Assembly: GCF_012932965.1 (NCBI RefSeq)
Contig: NZ_JABBXH010000009.1
Coordinates: forward strand, 24,004-88,003
DNA: 64,000 nt
Direction: 5' to 3'
Source of the DNA: Thalassotalea algicola
Lineage (GTDB): Bacteria > Pseudomonadota > Gammaproteobacteria > Enterobacterales > Alteromonadaceae
Shown: piece after piece, positions 15,576-26,101 of the stretch
Layout: each line of letters opens with the position of its first letter
How positions within the stretch are numbered: the stretch's first letter is position 1
The notes under the pieces: model-generated
The model's input: only the letters and a program-made list of their open reading frames with translations
Databases searched by the model: none
Told to the model about the DNA's origin: nothing
Position numbers and translations under genes: made by a program

Positions 15576-16982
15576 TTATAAAGCGTGTACTATTTTATCA
15601 ACTGATGCTTTCGCATCACCAAAGAGCATTTGGCTATTGTCCTTAAAGAACAACGGATTTTGAACACCTGCATAACCCGTGTTCATTGAACGTTTAAAGA
15701 CAATGACATTCTTAGCATTCCAAACCTCAAGTACTGGCATACCCGCAATAGGGCTTGTAGGGTCTTCGTTTGCTGCTGGGTTTACCGTATCGTTTGCTCC
15801 AATCACTAGCACTACATCGGTATCTGAAAAATCATCATTAATATCTTCCATACCTAGCACTATGTCATAGGAGACTTTAGCTTCAGCTAGCAATACGTTC
15901 ATATGACCAGGTAAACGCCCTGCTACCGGGTGTATACCGAAACGAACTTCTATACCTTTGGCTTTAAGCTTTTGCGTAAGTTCATATACTGGATATTGTG
16001 CTTGAGCAACTGCCATACCGTAGCCAGGTGTAATAATTACAGACTTTGCATTACTTAGCATTTCTGCTACTTGCTCAGCTTGAACTTCTTTATGCTCACC
16101 ATAATCTTTATCGTTATCTACAGTAACCTCTGTACCAAAACCACCCGCGATAACACTGATAAATGAACGGTTCATCGCTTTACACATAATGTAAGAAAGA
16201 ATTGCACCCGATGAACCTACTAAGGCACCCGTGACAATTAATAGATCATTACTTAACATAAAGCCTGCTGCTGCTGCTGCCCAACCCGAATAACTGTTAA
16301 GCATAGAGACAACTACTGGCATATCTGCTCCGCCAATTGACGCGACAAGATGCCAGCCAAATACGAGTGCAATAGCTGTCATCGCGTATAATGCTGCGTT
16401 ACTGCCTCCATCTGAAACAAACATTATCATTAGCAGAAAGCTAATAACGCCAGCCGCTAAATTCATTTTATGACGATGAGGTAACATTAAAGCAGCAGAA
16501 TTAATGATGCCTCTAAGTTTACCAAAGGCGACTACTGATCCTGTAAAGGTCACAGCACCAATAAATACGCCTAAAAACACTTCAACTAAGTGAATGTTTT
16601 GCTCGATCTGAGCTTGATCTGTAAGGGTAAACGAAGACATCACACTATGTGCTTCAAAATAACTGTTATAACCAACAAATACTGCCGCTAAACCTACAAA
16701 GCTATGCAGGATAGCAACAAGCTCTGGCATTTCGGTCATTTCAACTTTTTTAGCTAATCTAAAACCAATAGCTGCACCAATTGCCATAGCGACTAATATG
16801 ACAGTGACATTGCTTACTCTCGGATCGAGAATCGTGGCATATAACGCTATAGCCATACCAGCAATACCAAAGTTATTACCTTCTTGTGCGGTTTCTTGTT
16901 TACTTAAACCTGCTAGGCTAAAGATAAATAGTAACGCAGCAATGATATAGGCAGCAGTGATTAAACCTTGAGATAATTCCAT
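15576..16982 (-). CDS. pntB: NAD(P) transhydrogenase subunit beta
   Basis: 468 residues, the usual length for E. coli-type PntB. The N-terminal half has about nine hydrophobic helices that form the proton channel. The C-terminal half is the NADP-binding domain III with [37 protein letters not shown] and [10 protein letters not shown]. It moves hydride between NADH and NADP coupled to proton entry, supplying NADPH. GGGAGCAAC precedes the ATG. It follows pntA by 9 nt and is followed by a strong terminator, so the two form a closed operon. Confidence 0.96.
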   Translation of the reverse strand: MELSQGLITAAYIIAALLFIFSLAGLSKQETAQEGNNFGIAGMAIALYATILDPRVSNVTVILVAMAIGAAIGFRLAKKVEMTEMPELVAILHSFVGLAAVFVGYNSYFEAHSVMSSFTLTDQAQIEQNIHLVEVFLGVFIGAVTFTGSVVAFGKLRGIINSAALMLPHRHKMNLAAGVISFLLMIMFVSDGGSNAALYAMTAIALVFGWHLVASIGGADMPVVVSMLNSYSGWAAAAAGFMLSNDLLIVTGALVGSSGAILSYIMCKAMNRSFISVIAGGFGTEVTVDNDKDYGEHKEVQAEQVAEMLSNAKSVIITPGYGMAVAQAQYPVYELTQKLKAKGIEVRFGIHPVAGRLPGHMNVLLAEAKVSYDIVLGMEDINDDFSDTDVVLVIGANDTVNPAANEDPTSPIAGMPVLEVWNAKNVIVFKRSMNTGYAGVQNPLFFKDNSQMLFGDAKASVDKIVHAL

Positions 16983-16991
16983 GTTGCTCCC

Positions 16992-18539
16992 CTACTTCCT
17001 AAACATTTTTAACATGCGCTTGGTAACAAAGAAGCCACCAACGATATTAATGGTCGCAATTAAAATTGCGATACCGGCTAATACTTGCACAATAGGAATG
17101 TCACTACCTACTTGCAGCAACGCACCGACAATAATAATGCCTGAAATTGCGTTAGTAACACTCATCAGTGGCGTATGCAAAGAATGACTAACATTCCACA
17201 CCACGTGATAACCAACCACACAAGACAAAATAAATACCGTAAAGTGAGAAAGGAAGTCTGATGGCGCTACACTCGCTAACCAAGCAAATAACATCCCCCC
17301 AATTGCCATTGATACGTACTTGGTACGTGTTTTTTCTGGCTTGGCGACTTTAGATTCGTCAACTTCCAGTTTGCTCGCTAACGTTTGTTTAGGCTGAGTT
17401 GGCGCCGCACTCACCTGAATTGGCGGTGGCGGGAAAGTTATTTCGCCTTGATGAACCACGGTCATATTGCGAATAACTTGATCATCAAAATCAATCGTGA
17501 TTTCACCATCTTTTGCTGGGCAAATAAGCTTAGTTAAATTCACTAAATTATTGGCGTACAATTGAGACGACTGATTCGGCAAACGAGAGACTAAATCAGT
17601 GTAACCAATAATTTTTACGCCTTTAATTGTTGACAGCTTTTCCGGTTTGGTCAGTTCACAGTTACCACCGCCAGCGGCGGCTAAGTCCACGATGACACTG
17701 CCCGGCTTCATTGATTCAACCATCTCAGCAGTAATGAGTTTCGGTGCTGGCTTACCCGGTATCATCGCAGTAGTAATAATGATGTCGACATCTTTTGCTT
17801 GCTCAGCAAACAACGCCATTTCCGCGTCAATAAACGCTTTACTCATTTCTTTAGCATAACCGTCACCAGAGCCTGCTTGTTCATCTTCTTCATAATCAAG
17901 CTCTAGAAATTCCGCACCCATACTTTCAATTTGTTCTTTAACCTCAGGACGCGTATCAAACGCTCTAACTACCGCACCTAAGCTTCCTGCTGCACCTATT
18001 GCCGCAAGGCCTGCGACACCTGCACCAATAACCAACACCTTCGCTGGTGGTAAGTTGCCTGCAGCCGTAATTTGGCCTGTAAAAAAGCGACCAAAATGAT
18101 GAGACGCTTCAACAACAGCGCGATAACCAGCGATATTCGCCATAGAACTTAGTGCATCAAGCGACTGAGAACGGGTTAACCTTGGCACCATATCCATGGC
18201 GAGCGTGGTAATGTTTCTTTTATGTAGTAGTGCAACCAATTCGGCATTTTGTGCGGGCTGAATGAAACTCACCAGCGTTGCACCATCCTTCATTAGTTCA
18301 ACTTCTTCTTCGGTCGGAGGATTAACTTTGAAAATTATATCGCTCTGCCAGACTTGTTCTTTTTTGTCTGTTACAGCACCATTATCCAAGTAATCACTAT
18401 CATTAAAGCTCGCTTTTTTACCAGCTAACTTTTCAAGTTTAACTTCAAAGCCACGTGCTACAAGCGCTTTAACAGAGCTTGGAGTGGCTGCCACTCGATT
18501 TTCACCTTTCAGTGATTCTTTGGGTATCCCTATTTGCAT
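16992..18539 (-). CDS. pntA: NAD(P) transhydrogenase subunit alpha
   Basis: 515 residues. The N-terminal NAD-binding domain I includes [18 protein letters not shown] at the start, [22 protein letters not shown] (the Rossmann glycine loop) and [18 protein letters not shown]. After a proline-rich linker (about 375-400) come about four membrane helices in the last 110 residues, the fused enterobacterial-type alpha subunit rather than the split PntAA/PntAB form. It pairs with PntB in the inner membrane. The gene is divergent from the gamma-carbonic anhydrase gene, with 156 nt between them. Confidence 0.96.
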   Translation of the reverse strand: MQIGIPKESLKGENRVAATPSSVKALVARGFEVKLEKLAGKKASFNDSDYLDNGAVTDKKEQVWQSDIIFKVNPPTEEEVELMKDGATLVSFIQPAQNAELVALLHKRNITTLAMDMVPRLTRSQSLDALSSMANIAGYRAVVEASHHFGRFFTGQITAAGNLPPAKVLVIGAGVAGLAAIGAAGSLGAVVRAFDTRPEVKEQIESMGAEFLELDYEEDEQAGSGDGYAKEMSKAFIDAEMALFAEQAKDVDIIITTAMIPGKPAPKLITAEMVESMKPGSVIVDLAAAGGGNCELTKPEKLSTIKGVKIIGYTDLVSRLPNQSSQLYANNLVNLTKLICPAKDGEITIDFDDQVIRNMTVVHQGEITFPPPPIQVSAAPTQPKQTLASKLEVDESKVAKPEKTRTKYVSMAIGGMLFAWLASVAPSDFLSHFTVFILSCVVGYHVVWNVSHSLHTPLMSVTNAISGIIIVGALLQVGSDIPIVQVLAGIAILIATINIVGGFFVTKRMLKMFRK

Positions 18540-18695
18540 AATTCACCCTTGTTATTTTTATTCAACAGGTGATTAATGTTTTACCACTTCTGGTTTGTTT
18601 TTTATACGACTAATTAATAATATCTTTGCACAAATTACGATGATAAAGTGCTTGATGTTGATGTAAGTCAAGTTATTAAAGGATATGAGAAAACA

Positions 18696-19217
18696 ATGCG
18701 TTACCAATTAAATAAACTTATTCCCGATATTCACCCTAGTTGTTTTATTGCTCCTAACAGTGCTGTTATTGGTAATGTAGTGTTAGCCGAAAATGTCAGC
18801 ATTTGGTTTAACGTTGTCATGCGTGGCGACATGGACGAAATAAAAATAGCTAAAGATACGAACATTCAAGACGGTAGCGTGTTGCATGTCGACAAAGGAA
18901 TTCCTATCGATATTGGTGAAGGTGTAACTATTGGTCATAAAGTTATGCTTCATGGGTGCAGCATAGGTGATAACACCTTAATTGGCATGAATGCTGTAGT
19001 GCTTAATGGTGCAAAAATTGGTAAGAATTGTATTATTGGTGCCAACAGCCTAGTTACTGAAAATATGGAAGTGCCTGATGGCCATTTAGCGCTAGGCTCA
19101 CCAGCAAAAGTGGTTAAGCCGCTAGATGAAAAAACACATGATTTACTGAGAAAGTCAGCCGACCATTATGTCCATAACGGCCAGCACTACGTTAAGCACT
19201 TAACTGCGCTTGATTAA
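18696..19217 (+). CDS. Gamma-class carbonic anhydrase family protein (YrdA-like)
   Basis: 173 residues of left-handed beta-helix hexapeptide repeats (IGNVVLAENVSIW, IQDGSVLHVDKG, IGEGVTIGHKVMLHGCSIGDNTLIG). Three histidines at the expected zinc positions are present (one in VLHVD, two in IGHKVMLHG). Family members form trimers; many YrdA-like proteins have weak or no carbonic anhydrase activity. The ATG at 18696 matches family N-termini (MRYQLNKLIPDIHPS) and follows AAAGGATATGAG; an earlier start at 18648 is rejected. No operon partner. Confidence 0.88.
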   Translation: MRYQLNKLIPDIHPSCFIAPNSAVIGNVVLAENVSIWFNVVMRGDMDEIKIAKDTNIQDGSVLHVDKGIPIDIGEGVTIGHKVMLHGCSIGDNTLIGMNAVVLNGAKIGKNCIIGANSLVTENMEVPDGHLALGSPAKVVKPLDEKTHDLLRKSADHYVHNGQHYVKHLTALD

Positions 19218-19267
19218 CCCGGTATTTAAATCAATTCACAGTTTAAACTAAGCTAGGATGTTAGGTA

Positions 19268-19783
19268 TTAATCCAATTCATTCAGTGGCCATGTAACAAT
19301 ATGCTCGTCATAGTCTTCAAGGTAAACATCGTTATCTTTCACTATTTTTCCACGAACTGACATTCCAGCTTTGTGCATTGCACTTTTCTTCCCCTTATTT
19401 AATAACGGGTGCCAGCTTGGCATCCCCTTACCTTCTTGCAGGCGGCGATATGTGCAACTTGGCGGCATAAAAAATACATCATCAAGGTTATCTTGCGTTA
19501 GCTTTACGCAGTCTGGTACTAATGTAGTACGCTTTTCATATTGCGTGCAGGCACAAGTTTTATCGTTCAATAAATAACAAGCGATATTGGTATAAACTAA
19601 CTGTTCATCTTCATGAATATAGTCAGTTGGTTTAAACTCGTCTTCTTCAGCGGTGTCTTCGCTTTCTATGAATTTGTGTAAGCAACATTTAGCACAACCA
19701 TCACATAGCGACTCCCATTCTTGGCGAGTCATTTCAGTTAACGATTTAGTTTCCCAAAATGGGGGAATAGCAGGCTTAGTCAT
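19268..19783 (-). CDS. ycgN: UPF0260 family protein YcgN
   Basis: 171 residues. The Cys-rich N-terminal motif CDGCAKCCLHK (around residue 28) and further cysteines (ACYLLNDKTCACTQY, PDCVKL, PPSCTYRRL) match UPF0260/YcgN, suggesting metal or iron-sulfur binding, which is unproven. The ATG at 19783 gives an 8-nt overlap with the upstream ycgM-like gene. It ends the run rnd-ycgL-mltB-ycgM-ycgN, an order common in Vibrio and Alteromonadales. Function unknown. Confidence 0.88.
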   Translation of the reverse strand: MTKPAIPPFWETKSLTEMTRQEWESLCDGCAKCCLHKFIESEDTAEEDEFKPTDYIHEDEQLVYTNIACYLLNDKTCACTQYEKRTTLVPDCVKLTQDNLDDVFFMPPSCTYRRLQEGKGMPSWHPLLNKGKKSAMHKAGMSVRGKIVKDNDVYLEDYDEHIVTWPLNELD

Positions 19784-20438
19784 TGCTAACAACACCTTCA
19801 AATTGGTGATTCTCTAACGTTAAGGATAGCTTATCACCAGCAAATAGTGGTGCTACACCTTTAGGTGTACCTGTAAACACTATATCACCCGGTAGCAAGG
19901 TGAAATGCTTGCTAATTATCGAAACAAGCTCGGCAATACTGCGGATCATCAATGCTGATTGCCCTTGCTGCCTTAACACATCATTTACCGTTAAGCTAAA
20001 TTCTATCTTGCTTAAATCTGAAACTTTATTTAACGGAATGAAAGGCGAAACTGGTGCCGACAAATCGAACGACTTGGCAACCTCCCATGGTCGACCTAAT
20101 TCTTTCATTGCGCGTTGAACATCTCTAAGCGTTAAATCTAAGCCTATCCCTACCCCCCAAATTGCAGCTATTGCTTGCTGAGGAGAGGCCGCTTTTAACG
20201 GTTTATTAATTAATACTGCTATTTCAGCTTCGTTATGACATTCACCTTGCCCACTAGGGATAACAACGGGCGATAAAAGCGAACAAATCGCAGTGTTGGG
20301 TTTCATAAATAGCACCGCTTCACCATTAACGATGCTATTCATTTCTTTTATATGATCATGATAGTTTTGGCCCACGCAAACCACCTTTCCAACAGGAAGT
20401 TCTATGGCGTGTCCATTGATATCAATATGTTGATACAT
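19776..20438 (-). CDS. ycgM: Fumarylacetoacetate hydrolase family protein (YcgM-like)
   Basis: 220 residues of the FAH fold: VVCVGQNYHDHIKEMN near the start, ECHNEAEIAVLI with the metal-binding acidic residues, GVGIGLDLTLRDVQ and PGDIVFTGTPKGVAPL. Relatives act as acylpyruvate hydrolases or oxaloacetate tautomerases/decarboxylases in the cytoplasm. The ATG at 20438 lies 8 nt after the transglycosylase stop and the 3' end overlaps ycgN, so it is translated in an operon. The physiological substrate is not set by sequence. Confidence 0.9.
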   Translation of the reverse strand: MYQHIDINGHAIELPVGKVVCVGQNYHDHIKEMNSIVNGEAVLFMKPNTAICSLLSPVVIPSGQGECHNEAEIAVLINKPLKAASPQQAIAAIWGVGIGLDLTLRDVQRAMKELGRPWEVAKSFDLSAPVSPFIPLNKVSDLSKIEFSLTVNDVLRQQGQSALMIRSIAELVSIISKHFTLLPGDIVFTGTPKGVAPLFAGDKLSLTLENHQFEGVVSND

Positions 20439-20446
20439 GCGGCGCT

Positions 20447-21517
20447 CTACTGAATTGGTGGAAACTTAATACGATCAGATAGGTGACCGACAGAACTTAC
20501 AAAGTAATAAGACAAGTTCCAATGCATCAAACTCTTATAATTATTGTAAGCAAGATAAGCTCTACCGTTTGCATCATCAGGAAATACTAAAGCAGCTTTT
20601 ATCTCCACTTTGGGTAATGCCGTACCGTCAGTGCGTCTAACCCCTAGCTCTTGCCATTCTTGCAACGTTTTTTCAGTGTTAGTCCAGGCTTTCAACCAGT
20701 TTTTACGACTACCAGTATTCTTTGGAATGGCTAAGGACGTATCAAAACCTTCTGGTAATTTAACTTGTCTTCCCCAGGTTAACTCATCGCTCCAACCTTC
20801 CTTCTTAAGGTAGTTAGCCATTGAAGCAAAGACATCGGCTTGATTGCCCCAAATGTCTTTTTTGCCATCACCATCGCCATCAACGGCATAGCTCATAAAC
20901 GATGTTGGCATGAACTGATTTTGCCCCATTGCACCAGCCCAAGAGCCCTTCATATTTTCAACACTAATATGACCTTCTTCTAAAATTGACAATGCTGCCC
21001 AAAGTTGCTTCTTAAAGAAAGCTTCTCGGCGACCTTCATAAGCAAGGGTTGATAATGCTGACACAACATTAAAGTTACCCATGATTTTACCAAAATTAGT
21101 TTCTAAGCCCCAAAGCGCTACGATAAACCTTGGCTGTACGCCATATTCATTGCCAATCTTGGTTAATAACTCTTGATGTTCTTTATATCGCTTTCTTGCT
21201 CTATCAACCTTCCATTGTGGCACACGCTTGGGCAAGTAAGTATCAAGTGTTTCGACAGTTTCCGGTTGATTACGATCCGCTTTCACTGCTCGTTTATAAA
21301 ATTGGATATTTGCAAAGCTTTGATCAAGCAATTGCTGTGAAAACCCCTTGGCGAGTGCTTCAGTTTTTAATATTTCGACATACTCTTCATAGCTGATTTT
21401 TGCATCGATAATTTCATCGTCGGCTTGTCCAGCAGCCATTGCATTTGAAAAGAAGAAAGGAGAAATATTCAGTGCAATAGCGAGCGCCATCGAACTAATT
21501 TTACGACAAGATAACAT
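20447..21517 (-). CDS. MltB-family lytic murein transglycosylase
   Basis: About 356 residues with a Sec signal peptide (residues ~5-28, ending SNAMA). The SLT domain includes FIVALWGLETNFGKIMGNF with the catalytic Glu, and SWAGAMGQNQFMPTSFMSYAVDGDGDGKKDIW, characteristic of the MltB family (TIGR02283-like). It cleaves glycan strands in the periplasm to leave 1,6-anhydro ends. No lipobox is seen, so it is probably soluble rather than membrane anchored. The ATG at 21517 follows GAGGG and starts 7 nt after the ycgL stop; a TTG two codons earlier is less likely. Confidence 0.9.
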   Translation of the reverse strand: MLSCRKISSMALAIALNISPFFFSNAMAAGQADDEIIDAKISYEEYVEILKTEALAKGFSQQLLDQSFANIQFYKRAVKADRNQPETVETLDTYLPKRVPQWKVDRARKRYKEHQELLTKIGNEYGVQPRFIVALWGLETNFGKIMGNFNVVSALSTLAYEGRREAFFKKQLWAALSILEEGHISVENMKGSWAGAMGQNQFMPTSFMSYAVDGDGDGKKDIWGNQADVFASMANYLKKEGWSDELTWGRQVKLPEGFDTSLAIPKNTGSRKNWLKAWTNTEKTLQEWQELGVRRTDGTALPKVEIKAALVFPDDANGRAYLAYNNYKSLMHWNLSYYFVSSVGHLSDRIKFPPIQ

Positions 21518-21523
21518 GGCCAA

Positions 21524-21808
21524 TTAACCCTCTTTTTGTTTTTTTAACATCGCTTTATGCTCGTCTAACAGGTTTTCCTGAGGCGGTGGTAATTGCAGAT
21601 AAAAGCCTTGTTCTGAAAGGTTTTCTTTCACCTTATCAATATCTGCTAAAGCGAGTTTTTCTTGGCTAGCAAGGTTCAATACGGTAACTAATATCGGGGA
21701 GCCAAAGGTTTTTAATAACGCTTCTGGTACCTCAGAGAAATCATCACGTTTGTTGACGAATAAATATGTTTGATCTTTTTTGGGGCTTTTATACACCGCA
21801 CATAGCAT
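21524..21808 (-). CDS. ycgL: YcgL domain-containing protein
   Basis: 94 residues beginning MLCAVYKSPKKDQTYLFVNKRDDFSEVPEALLKTFG, which matches the YcgL family. Such proteins have a small alpha/beta fold with no established function. It sits between rnd and the transglycosylase on the same strand, the usual gammaproteobacterial neighbourhood. GGAGA precedes the start. Confidence 0.9.
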   Translation of the reverse strand: MLCAVYKSPKKDQTYLFVNKRDDFSEVPEALLKTFGSPILVTVLNLASQEKLALADIDKVKENLSEQGFYLQLPPPQENLLDEHKAMLKKQKEG

Positions 21809-21917
21809 AACGGAGACCTATGAGTTGTTGAAAATAAACGAAATGCCAATATAACATGAGCCATGTTGGCTTGAAATCGGTTAATCGTGAAAATTTGTGT
21901 TAAAGCAGATAATCGTT

Positions 21918-23060
21918 TTACTCACTAAATCCATTGTCAGCAAATACCGTTAACGACGTTCCTAAAATGGTATTTCGCCAAGGGCGCAATATATCAACTT
22001 GCTCGGCGTTATCGCCTGCGCCATTTAATTTAAAGTAATGGGTTAAGAACTGGTTAATTTGCTTTTTTGAGGCCAAGTTCTCAGGGCTTAATGCATGCTG
22101 CTCTGCAGTTTGCGCGACGAAGTTTTTCACTTTCTTAAATATCTGCTTATAACCTGGATATTCATCTAAGCGTGTAATCTTTTGCGGATATAGTTCAGGC
22201 GATTCTTGTTGTGCTTCTCTTAGTACAGCTAACATTGCCTTTCCTTGATAACGTATATCCAAATTTTCAACACCTTCGATAGCCGCCATAGCTCCGGTAT
22301 TTTTTGGCGAATATTGAGCGACATAGAACAAACTATGATCTTTAACAATAAAACTTAAAGGTTGATCTTTGGTTTTAGCCTTTTGATAACGCCAACGCGC
22401 TAAATGCTTTAGGTTATTAAGTTGCTTAGGGTTTAATTTCCAAGCCATTTTAATATTTCGATACAGCTCATCTTCATTAATTTCAGTGAACTTACGCTCT
22501 ACCATTAATTCCGTTTCTTGCTCACAAGCTTGTAACCACCCTTTGTGCTCTACTTCTTCTAACAATTTTGGATACAACTGATACAAATAATCAACATCAG
22601 CTTGTGCATAACGAATTTGCTTTTCACTTAACGGTCTTTTGGTCCAGTCAGTGCGAGACTCTGACTTATCAAGTTCAATGTCTAAATAGTGCTTTACCGT
22701 CGCCGCATAGCCAAGTGATAGCCCGTGCCCTAAGAACGTCATCATTACTTGGCTGTCAATTAGATTTTTCGGCCGACAATTACCTGCGGTTAAGAACACC
22801 TCTAAATCTTCTGAGCAGGCATGGATGACTTTTTTGATTTGGTCATTTTCTAATAGCTGCCAAAACGGCGTTAAATCACTAATTTCTATCGGATCGATTA
22901 GCGCTAATTGCTGGCCATCATTGATTTGAAGTAAGCCTAATCTTGGGTATAGGGTTCTTGTACGTACAAACTCAGTATCAACAACTAATACTTTTGCATT
23001 TTGATAGTGCTCACATAATTGATTAAGTGATGTTTGATCTTGAATGTAATGACGCTGCAC
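21918..23060 (-). CDS. rnd: Ribonuclease D
   Basis: 380 residues from the GTG at 23060, chosen because family proteins start close to the exonuclease domain and an AGGGCGG stretch lies upstream; a GTG at 23117 would add 19 atypical residues. The DEDDy exonuclease motifs are visible: VLVVDTEFVRTRT (Asp, Glu), KKVIHACSEDLEVF, and RYAQADVDYLYQLYP with Tyr and Asp. An HRDC domain follows (about 190-290). It trims the 3' ends of tRNA precursors and other stable RNAs. The spacing to ycgL is 109 nt. Confidence 0.92.
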   Translation of the reverse strand: MQRHYIQDQTSLNQLCEHYQNAKVLVVDTEFVRTRTLYPRLGLLQINDGQQLALIDPIEISDLTPFWQLLENDQIKKVIHACSEDLEVFLTAGNCRPKNLIDSQVMMTFLGHGLSLGYAATVKHYLDIELDKSESRTDWTKRPLSEKQIRYAQADVDYLYQLYPKLLEEVEHKGWLQACEQETELMVERKFTEINEDELYRNIKMAWKLNPKQLNNLKHLARWRYQKAKTKDQPLSFIVKDHSLFYVAQYSPKNTGAMAAIEGVENLDIRYQGKAMLAVLREAQQESPELYPQKITRLDEYPGYKQIFKKVKNFVAQTAEQHALSPENLASKKQINQFLTHYFKLNGAGDNAEQVDILRPWRNTILGTSLTVFADNGFSE

Positions 23061-23202
23061 GTATAAACCGCCCTGATTAACGCATAATGAACTTAGGTAA
23101 ATTAACTGTTCAACCACCTATACAATTGAATAATCATAGGTGGTTACAAGGCTTGCACGTTATCGTAAATTGACGAAGAAACCAAGTAGAAACGGGTATT
23201 TG

Positions 23203-24066
23203 TTACTTTCTATTTCTTCGTACAGATTGCTTATGACGTTGTTGGTGCTTTTTAACACTACGACGAATGCGCCTGTTTTTCGCATTGTCGATCATTTTTT
23301 CGTTTACCTTAACCTTAGATTCCGTTTCAACAGGAAGTTTGACGGCTTTACGATAATAGTTAACATCTTTAAGACCAAGCTCAGTCCAACCACCAACTGG
23401 CAGTTGACGCTGTAATTCTAAATCTCCATAGCGGACACGGATCAGACGACTTACCTGCACATCTTGGCTTTCCCATAGACGACGAACTTCACGGTTACGA
23501 CCTTCAGATAACACCACATGGAACCAATGATTTCGTCCTTCACCACCACGGTACGTTATTTTTTGGAATTTGGCTGGGCCGTCTTCAAGTTTTACACCAT
23601 TGCGCAGGCGTTGCAGCATAGCATCATCTACTTCACCAAAGACACGTACGGCATATTCACGTTCTATTTTATGGGATGGGTGCATAAGACGGTTGGCAAG
23701 TTCACCGTCAGTGGTAAATAGCAACATGCCAGAAGTGTTGATATCAAGACGGCCGACAGCGATCCAACGTCCACTTTCTAACGGTGGCAAGCGATCGAAA
23801 ACGGTTGGTCTACCTTCTGGATCTTTTCGAGTACACATTTCGCCTTCAGGCTTATTGTACATTAGAATGCGACAGACTTGTTCTTCCGCCGGCTTAAGAA
23901 CAACCGCATGACCATCAACACGAATTTGTTCGTTACCTTCAACACGATCACCAAGGTAGGCGGTTTTGCCATTTACACTTACTCGTCCAGCACTTATAAC
24001 AGCTTCCATTTCCCTACGAGAGCCTTTACCTGCACGCGCAAGTACTTTTTGTAACTTTTCAGACAT
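23203..24066 (-). CDS. rluB: 23S rRNA pseudouridine(2605) synthase
   Basis: 287 residues. An S4 RNA-binding domain (about 2-60, [31 protein letters not shown]) precedes the RsuA/RluB catalytic domain with [27 protein letters not shown], where the Asp is the catalytic residue. The C-terminus is very basic ([23 protein letters not shown]), typical of RluB tails. It forms pseudouridine in 23S rRNA helix 93. It ends the conserved run trpH-yciO-scpA-scpB-rluB. Confidence 0.93.
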   Translation of the reverse strand: MSEKLQKVLARAGKGSRREMEAVISAGRVSVNGKTAYLGDRVEGNEQIRVDGHAVVLKPAEEQVCRILMYNKPEGEMCTRKDPEGRPTVFDRLPPLESGRWIAVGRLDINTSGMLLFTTDGELANRLMHPSHKIEREYAVRVFGEVDDAMLQRLRNGVKLEDGPAKFQKITYRGGEGRNHWFHVVLSEGRNREVRRLWESQDVQVSRLIRVRYGDLELQRQLPVGGWTELGLKDVNYYRKAVKLPVETESKVKVNEKMIDNAKNRRIRRSVKKHQQRHKQSVRRNRK

Positions 24067-24112
24067 AGGTCTTTATCTCAATACGTCAGTAGCTTCACGC
24101 AAATAAAGTGCG

Positions 24113-24685
24113 CTACGCTTCTGTCTCTTTAATATTAATGTCTTCAACCTCTACAGTTGAATGACTGATTGGCATTACCTCTGGTAACTGCTTTAGCGAT
24201 TGTAAGCCAAAATACGATAGAAATATTTTGGTCGTTCCATATATTGCCGGCCGCCCAGGAACTTCTCTATGGCCAATAACCTTAATCCATTGACGCTCAC
24301 TAAGTGTCTTTATTATATAACTACTTAGGGCCACTCCGCGAATTTCTTCTATTTCTGAGCGAGTTATTGGTTGTTTATAGGCAATTGTTGCCAAGGTTTC
24401 CATCATCGCCGGCGAGATTTTAGTTGATTTCTCTTGATGAAGCGATGTTAATTCATCTTTAAATCTATTGGCCGTTTGAAATCGATATCCGTTTGCAACC
24501 GATATCAGGTTGACACCACGACCATCATAGTCATTTACCAACTGATTTATGGCTAGTTTAATTTGTTGTGAAGACACTGCAATGCCGATATTTTCGCTAA
24601 GCAGCTGTTTAAGCTTTTGACTACTAAGTGGCTGGCTATGGCTAAATAAAATAGCTTCAACGAGTCCTTTGATGTGCTCACTCAT
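24113..24685 (-). CDS. scpB: Segregation and condensation protein B
   Basis: 190 residues with two winged-helix domains: LVEAILFSHSQPLSSQKLKQLL near the start and ALATIAYKQPIT-like TLATIAYKQPITRSEIEEIRGV in the middle, then GRPAIYGTTKIFLSYFGL. It joins ScpA as a non-SMC subunit acting in chromosome condensation. The ATG overlaps the scpA stop by 4 nt. Most gammaproteobacteria with MukBEF lack ScpAB; its presence suits Alteromonadales. Confidence 0.94.
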   Translation of the reverse strand: MSEHIKGLVEAILFSHSQPLSSQKLKQLLSENIGIAVSSQQIKLAINQLVNDYDGRGVNLISVANGYRFQTANRFKDELTSLHQEKSTKISPAMMETLATIAYKQPITRSEIEEIRGVALSSYIIKTLSERQWIKVIGHREVPGRPAIYGTTKIFLSYFGLQSLKQLPEVMPISHSTVEVEDINIKETEA

Positions 24686-25452
24686 ATTAATGAAACCTCA
24701 AGTATTCCATTGTATTCTAGACAATTAATTTTTTGCAGCTTCAACAGCTCCAATACTGCTAAAAACGTGACGACAGCCCCTTGCCTACCTTCTTCAACAT
24801 TAAACAATTCATTCAGTGGCATTGGTTTATTTTCATTTGTGAGTATCAACAGCAAATATTCTATTTTGTCATGTGTAGCAATTGCTTCTCGCTGAATATG
24901 ATGATGCTCAAAAGCCGCTTGTTTTTTTAATATTTTCTGGAAAGCAACCACCAGTTCGTTTAGTGAAACTTCCTCAAATGCACGTGGTTCAACATGTTCA
25001 TTTATTACAGCACTAACAAAAAAATCTCGCTCTTCTCTCGGCAAAGACTCCATAACTTCAGAAGCATGTTTAATTCGCTGATATTCTTGTAACCGCCTAA
25101 CTAACTCTGCTCTTGGATCTTCTTCATCTTCCTCTATAGCTGGTTTAGGTAACAATAAACGTGACTTAATATGGGCTAATGTTGCAGCCATCACTAAATA
25201 GTCTGAAGATAAATCAATATCCTGTTGCTCTAGTTGTTCAATGTATCGAAAATATTGTATTGAAATAGGCGCAATGGGTAGGTCGGCAATATCAAACTTT
25301 TGTTTTTTGATTAAGTAGAGCAGCAAATCGAGAGGCCCTTCGAAAGCATCTAGGTGTATTTCTAGCGCATCTTCAGGAATATATAGATCATTGGGCTTTT
25401 CAGTGTAATTTTCGCCACGTACTATCGCCAACGGTAAGTCTTGCTGTTCCAT
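24682..25452 (-). CDS. scpA: Segregation and condensation protein A
   Basis: 256 residues. The N-terminal kleisin motif FEGPLDLLLYLIKKQKFDIADLPI (about 34-57) is diagnostic of ScpA, followed by YLVMAATLAHIKSRLLLPK; the C-terminus is a winged helix. It bridges SMC heads with ScpB. It lies between yciO and scpB in a tight minus-strand operon. Confidence 0.95.
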   Translation of the reverse strand: MEQQDLPLAIVRGENYTEKPNDLYIPEDALEIHLDAFEGPLDLLLYLIKKQKFDIADLPIAPISIQYFRYIEQLEQQDIDLSSDYLVMAATLAHIKSRLLLPKPAIEEDEEDPRAELVRRLQEYQRIKHASEVMESLPREERDFFVSAVINEHVEPRAFEEVSLNELVVAFQKILKKQAAFEHHHIQREAIATHDKIEYLLLILTNENKPMPLNELFNVEEGRQGAVVTFLAVLELLKLQKINCLEYNGILEVSLI

Positions 25453-25462
25453 TTATAATTAG

Positions 25463-26083
25463 TTATTCAAAAGGGCTAGCGTCACCTTCTCCGACACGAA
25501 CAATTTCTACGTCGCCTTCAGAAAAGTCGATAACGGTTGTTGGGTGCTCCCCCAAGTAACCACCATTTAAGATAAGATCTACGCGTTTTTCTAAAATATC
25601 ACGAATATGTTCAGGGTCATACTCTGCCATATCTTCGCCCGGCATTATCAGCGTAGTAGACATTAACGGTTCACCTAGTTCGGTTAATAGTGCTTGAGTG
25701 ATTTCATTTTTTGGAATTCGGATCCCTATGGTTTTCTTTTTAGGGTTCATTAAACGCCGAGGCACCTCTTTCGTCGCTTTGAAAATGAAAGTATATGCTC
25801 CTGGCGTATTATTCTTCATCAACCTAAAAGCGGTGTTATCAACCTTGGCATATTCAGATAATTCAGATAAATCACGACAAACCAAAGCAAAGTCATGATC
25901 CATATCGATATTTCTAATCTGACAAATACGTTCAAGTGCTTTTTTATCACCTAAATGGCATCCAAGCGCATAGCCTGAATCAGTTGGATAAACGACCACA
26001 GCACCATCTTTAATAAGTGTTGCGGCCTGTTTCATTAGTCTGCCTTGAGGGTTGTCTGGGTGTACATAGAAGAACTGGCTCAT
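25463..26083 (-). CDS. yciO: Sua5/YciO/YrdC-type protein
   Basis: 206 residues of the YrdC fold: GAVVVYPTDSGYALGCHLGDKKALERICQIR near the start and PGAYTFIFKATKEVPRR, then IGIRIPKNEITQALL. Relatives bind nucleic acid and ATP; TsaC makes threonylcarbamoyl-AMP for tRNA t6A, while YciO paralogs are weak in that role and their function is less clear. The context next to trpH and scpA is typical of YciO rather than TsaC. Confidence 0.9.
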   Translation of the reverse strand: MSQFFYVHPDNPQGRLMKQAATLIKDGAVVVYPTDSGYALGCHLGDKKALERICQIRNIDMDHDFALVCRDLSELSEYAKVDNTAFRLMKNNTPGAYTFIFKATKEVPRRLMNPKKKTIGIRIPKNEITQALLTELGEPLMSTTLIMPGEDMAEYDPEHIRDILEKRVDLILNGGYLGEHPTTVIDFSEGDVEIVRVGEGDASPFE

Positions 26084-26101
26084 AGAAAATTCCTTTGCGG
26101 C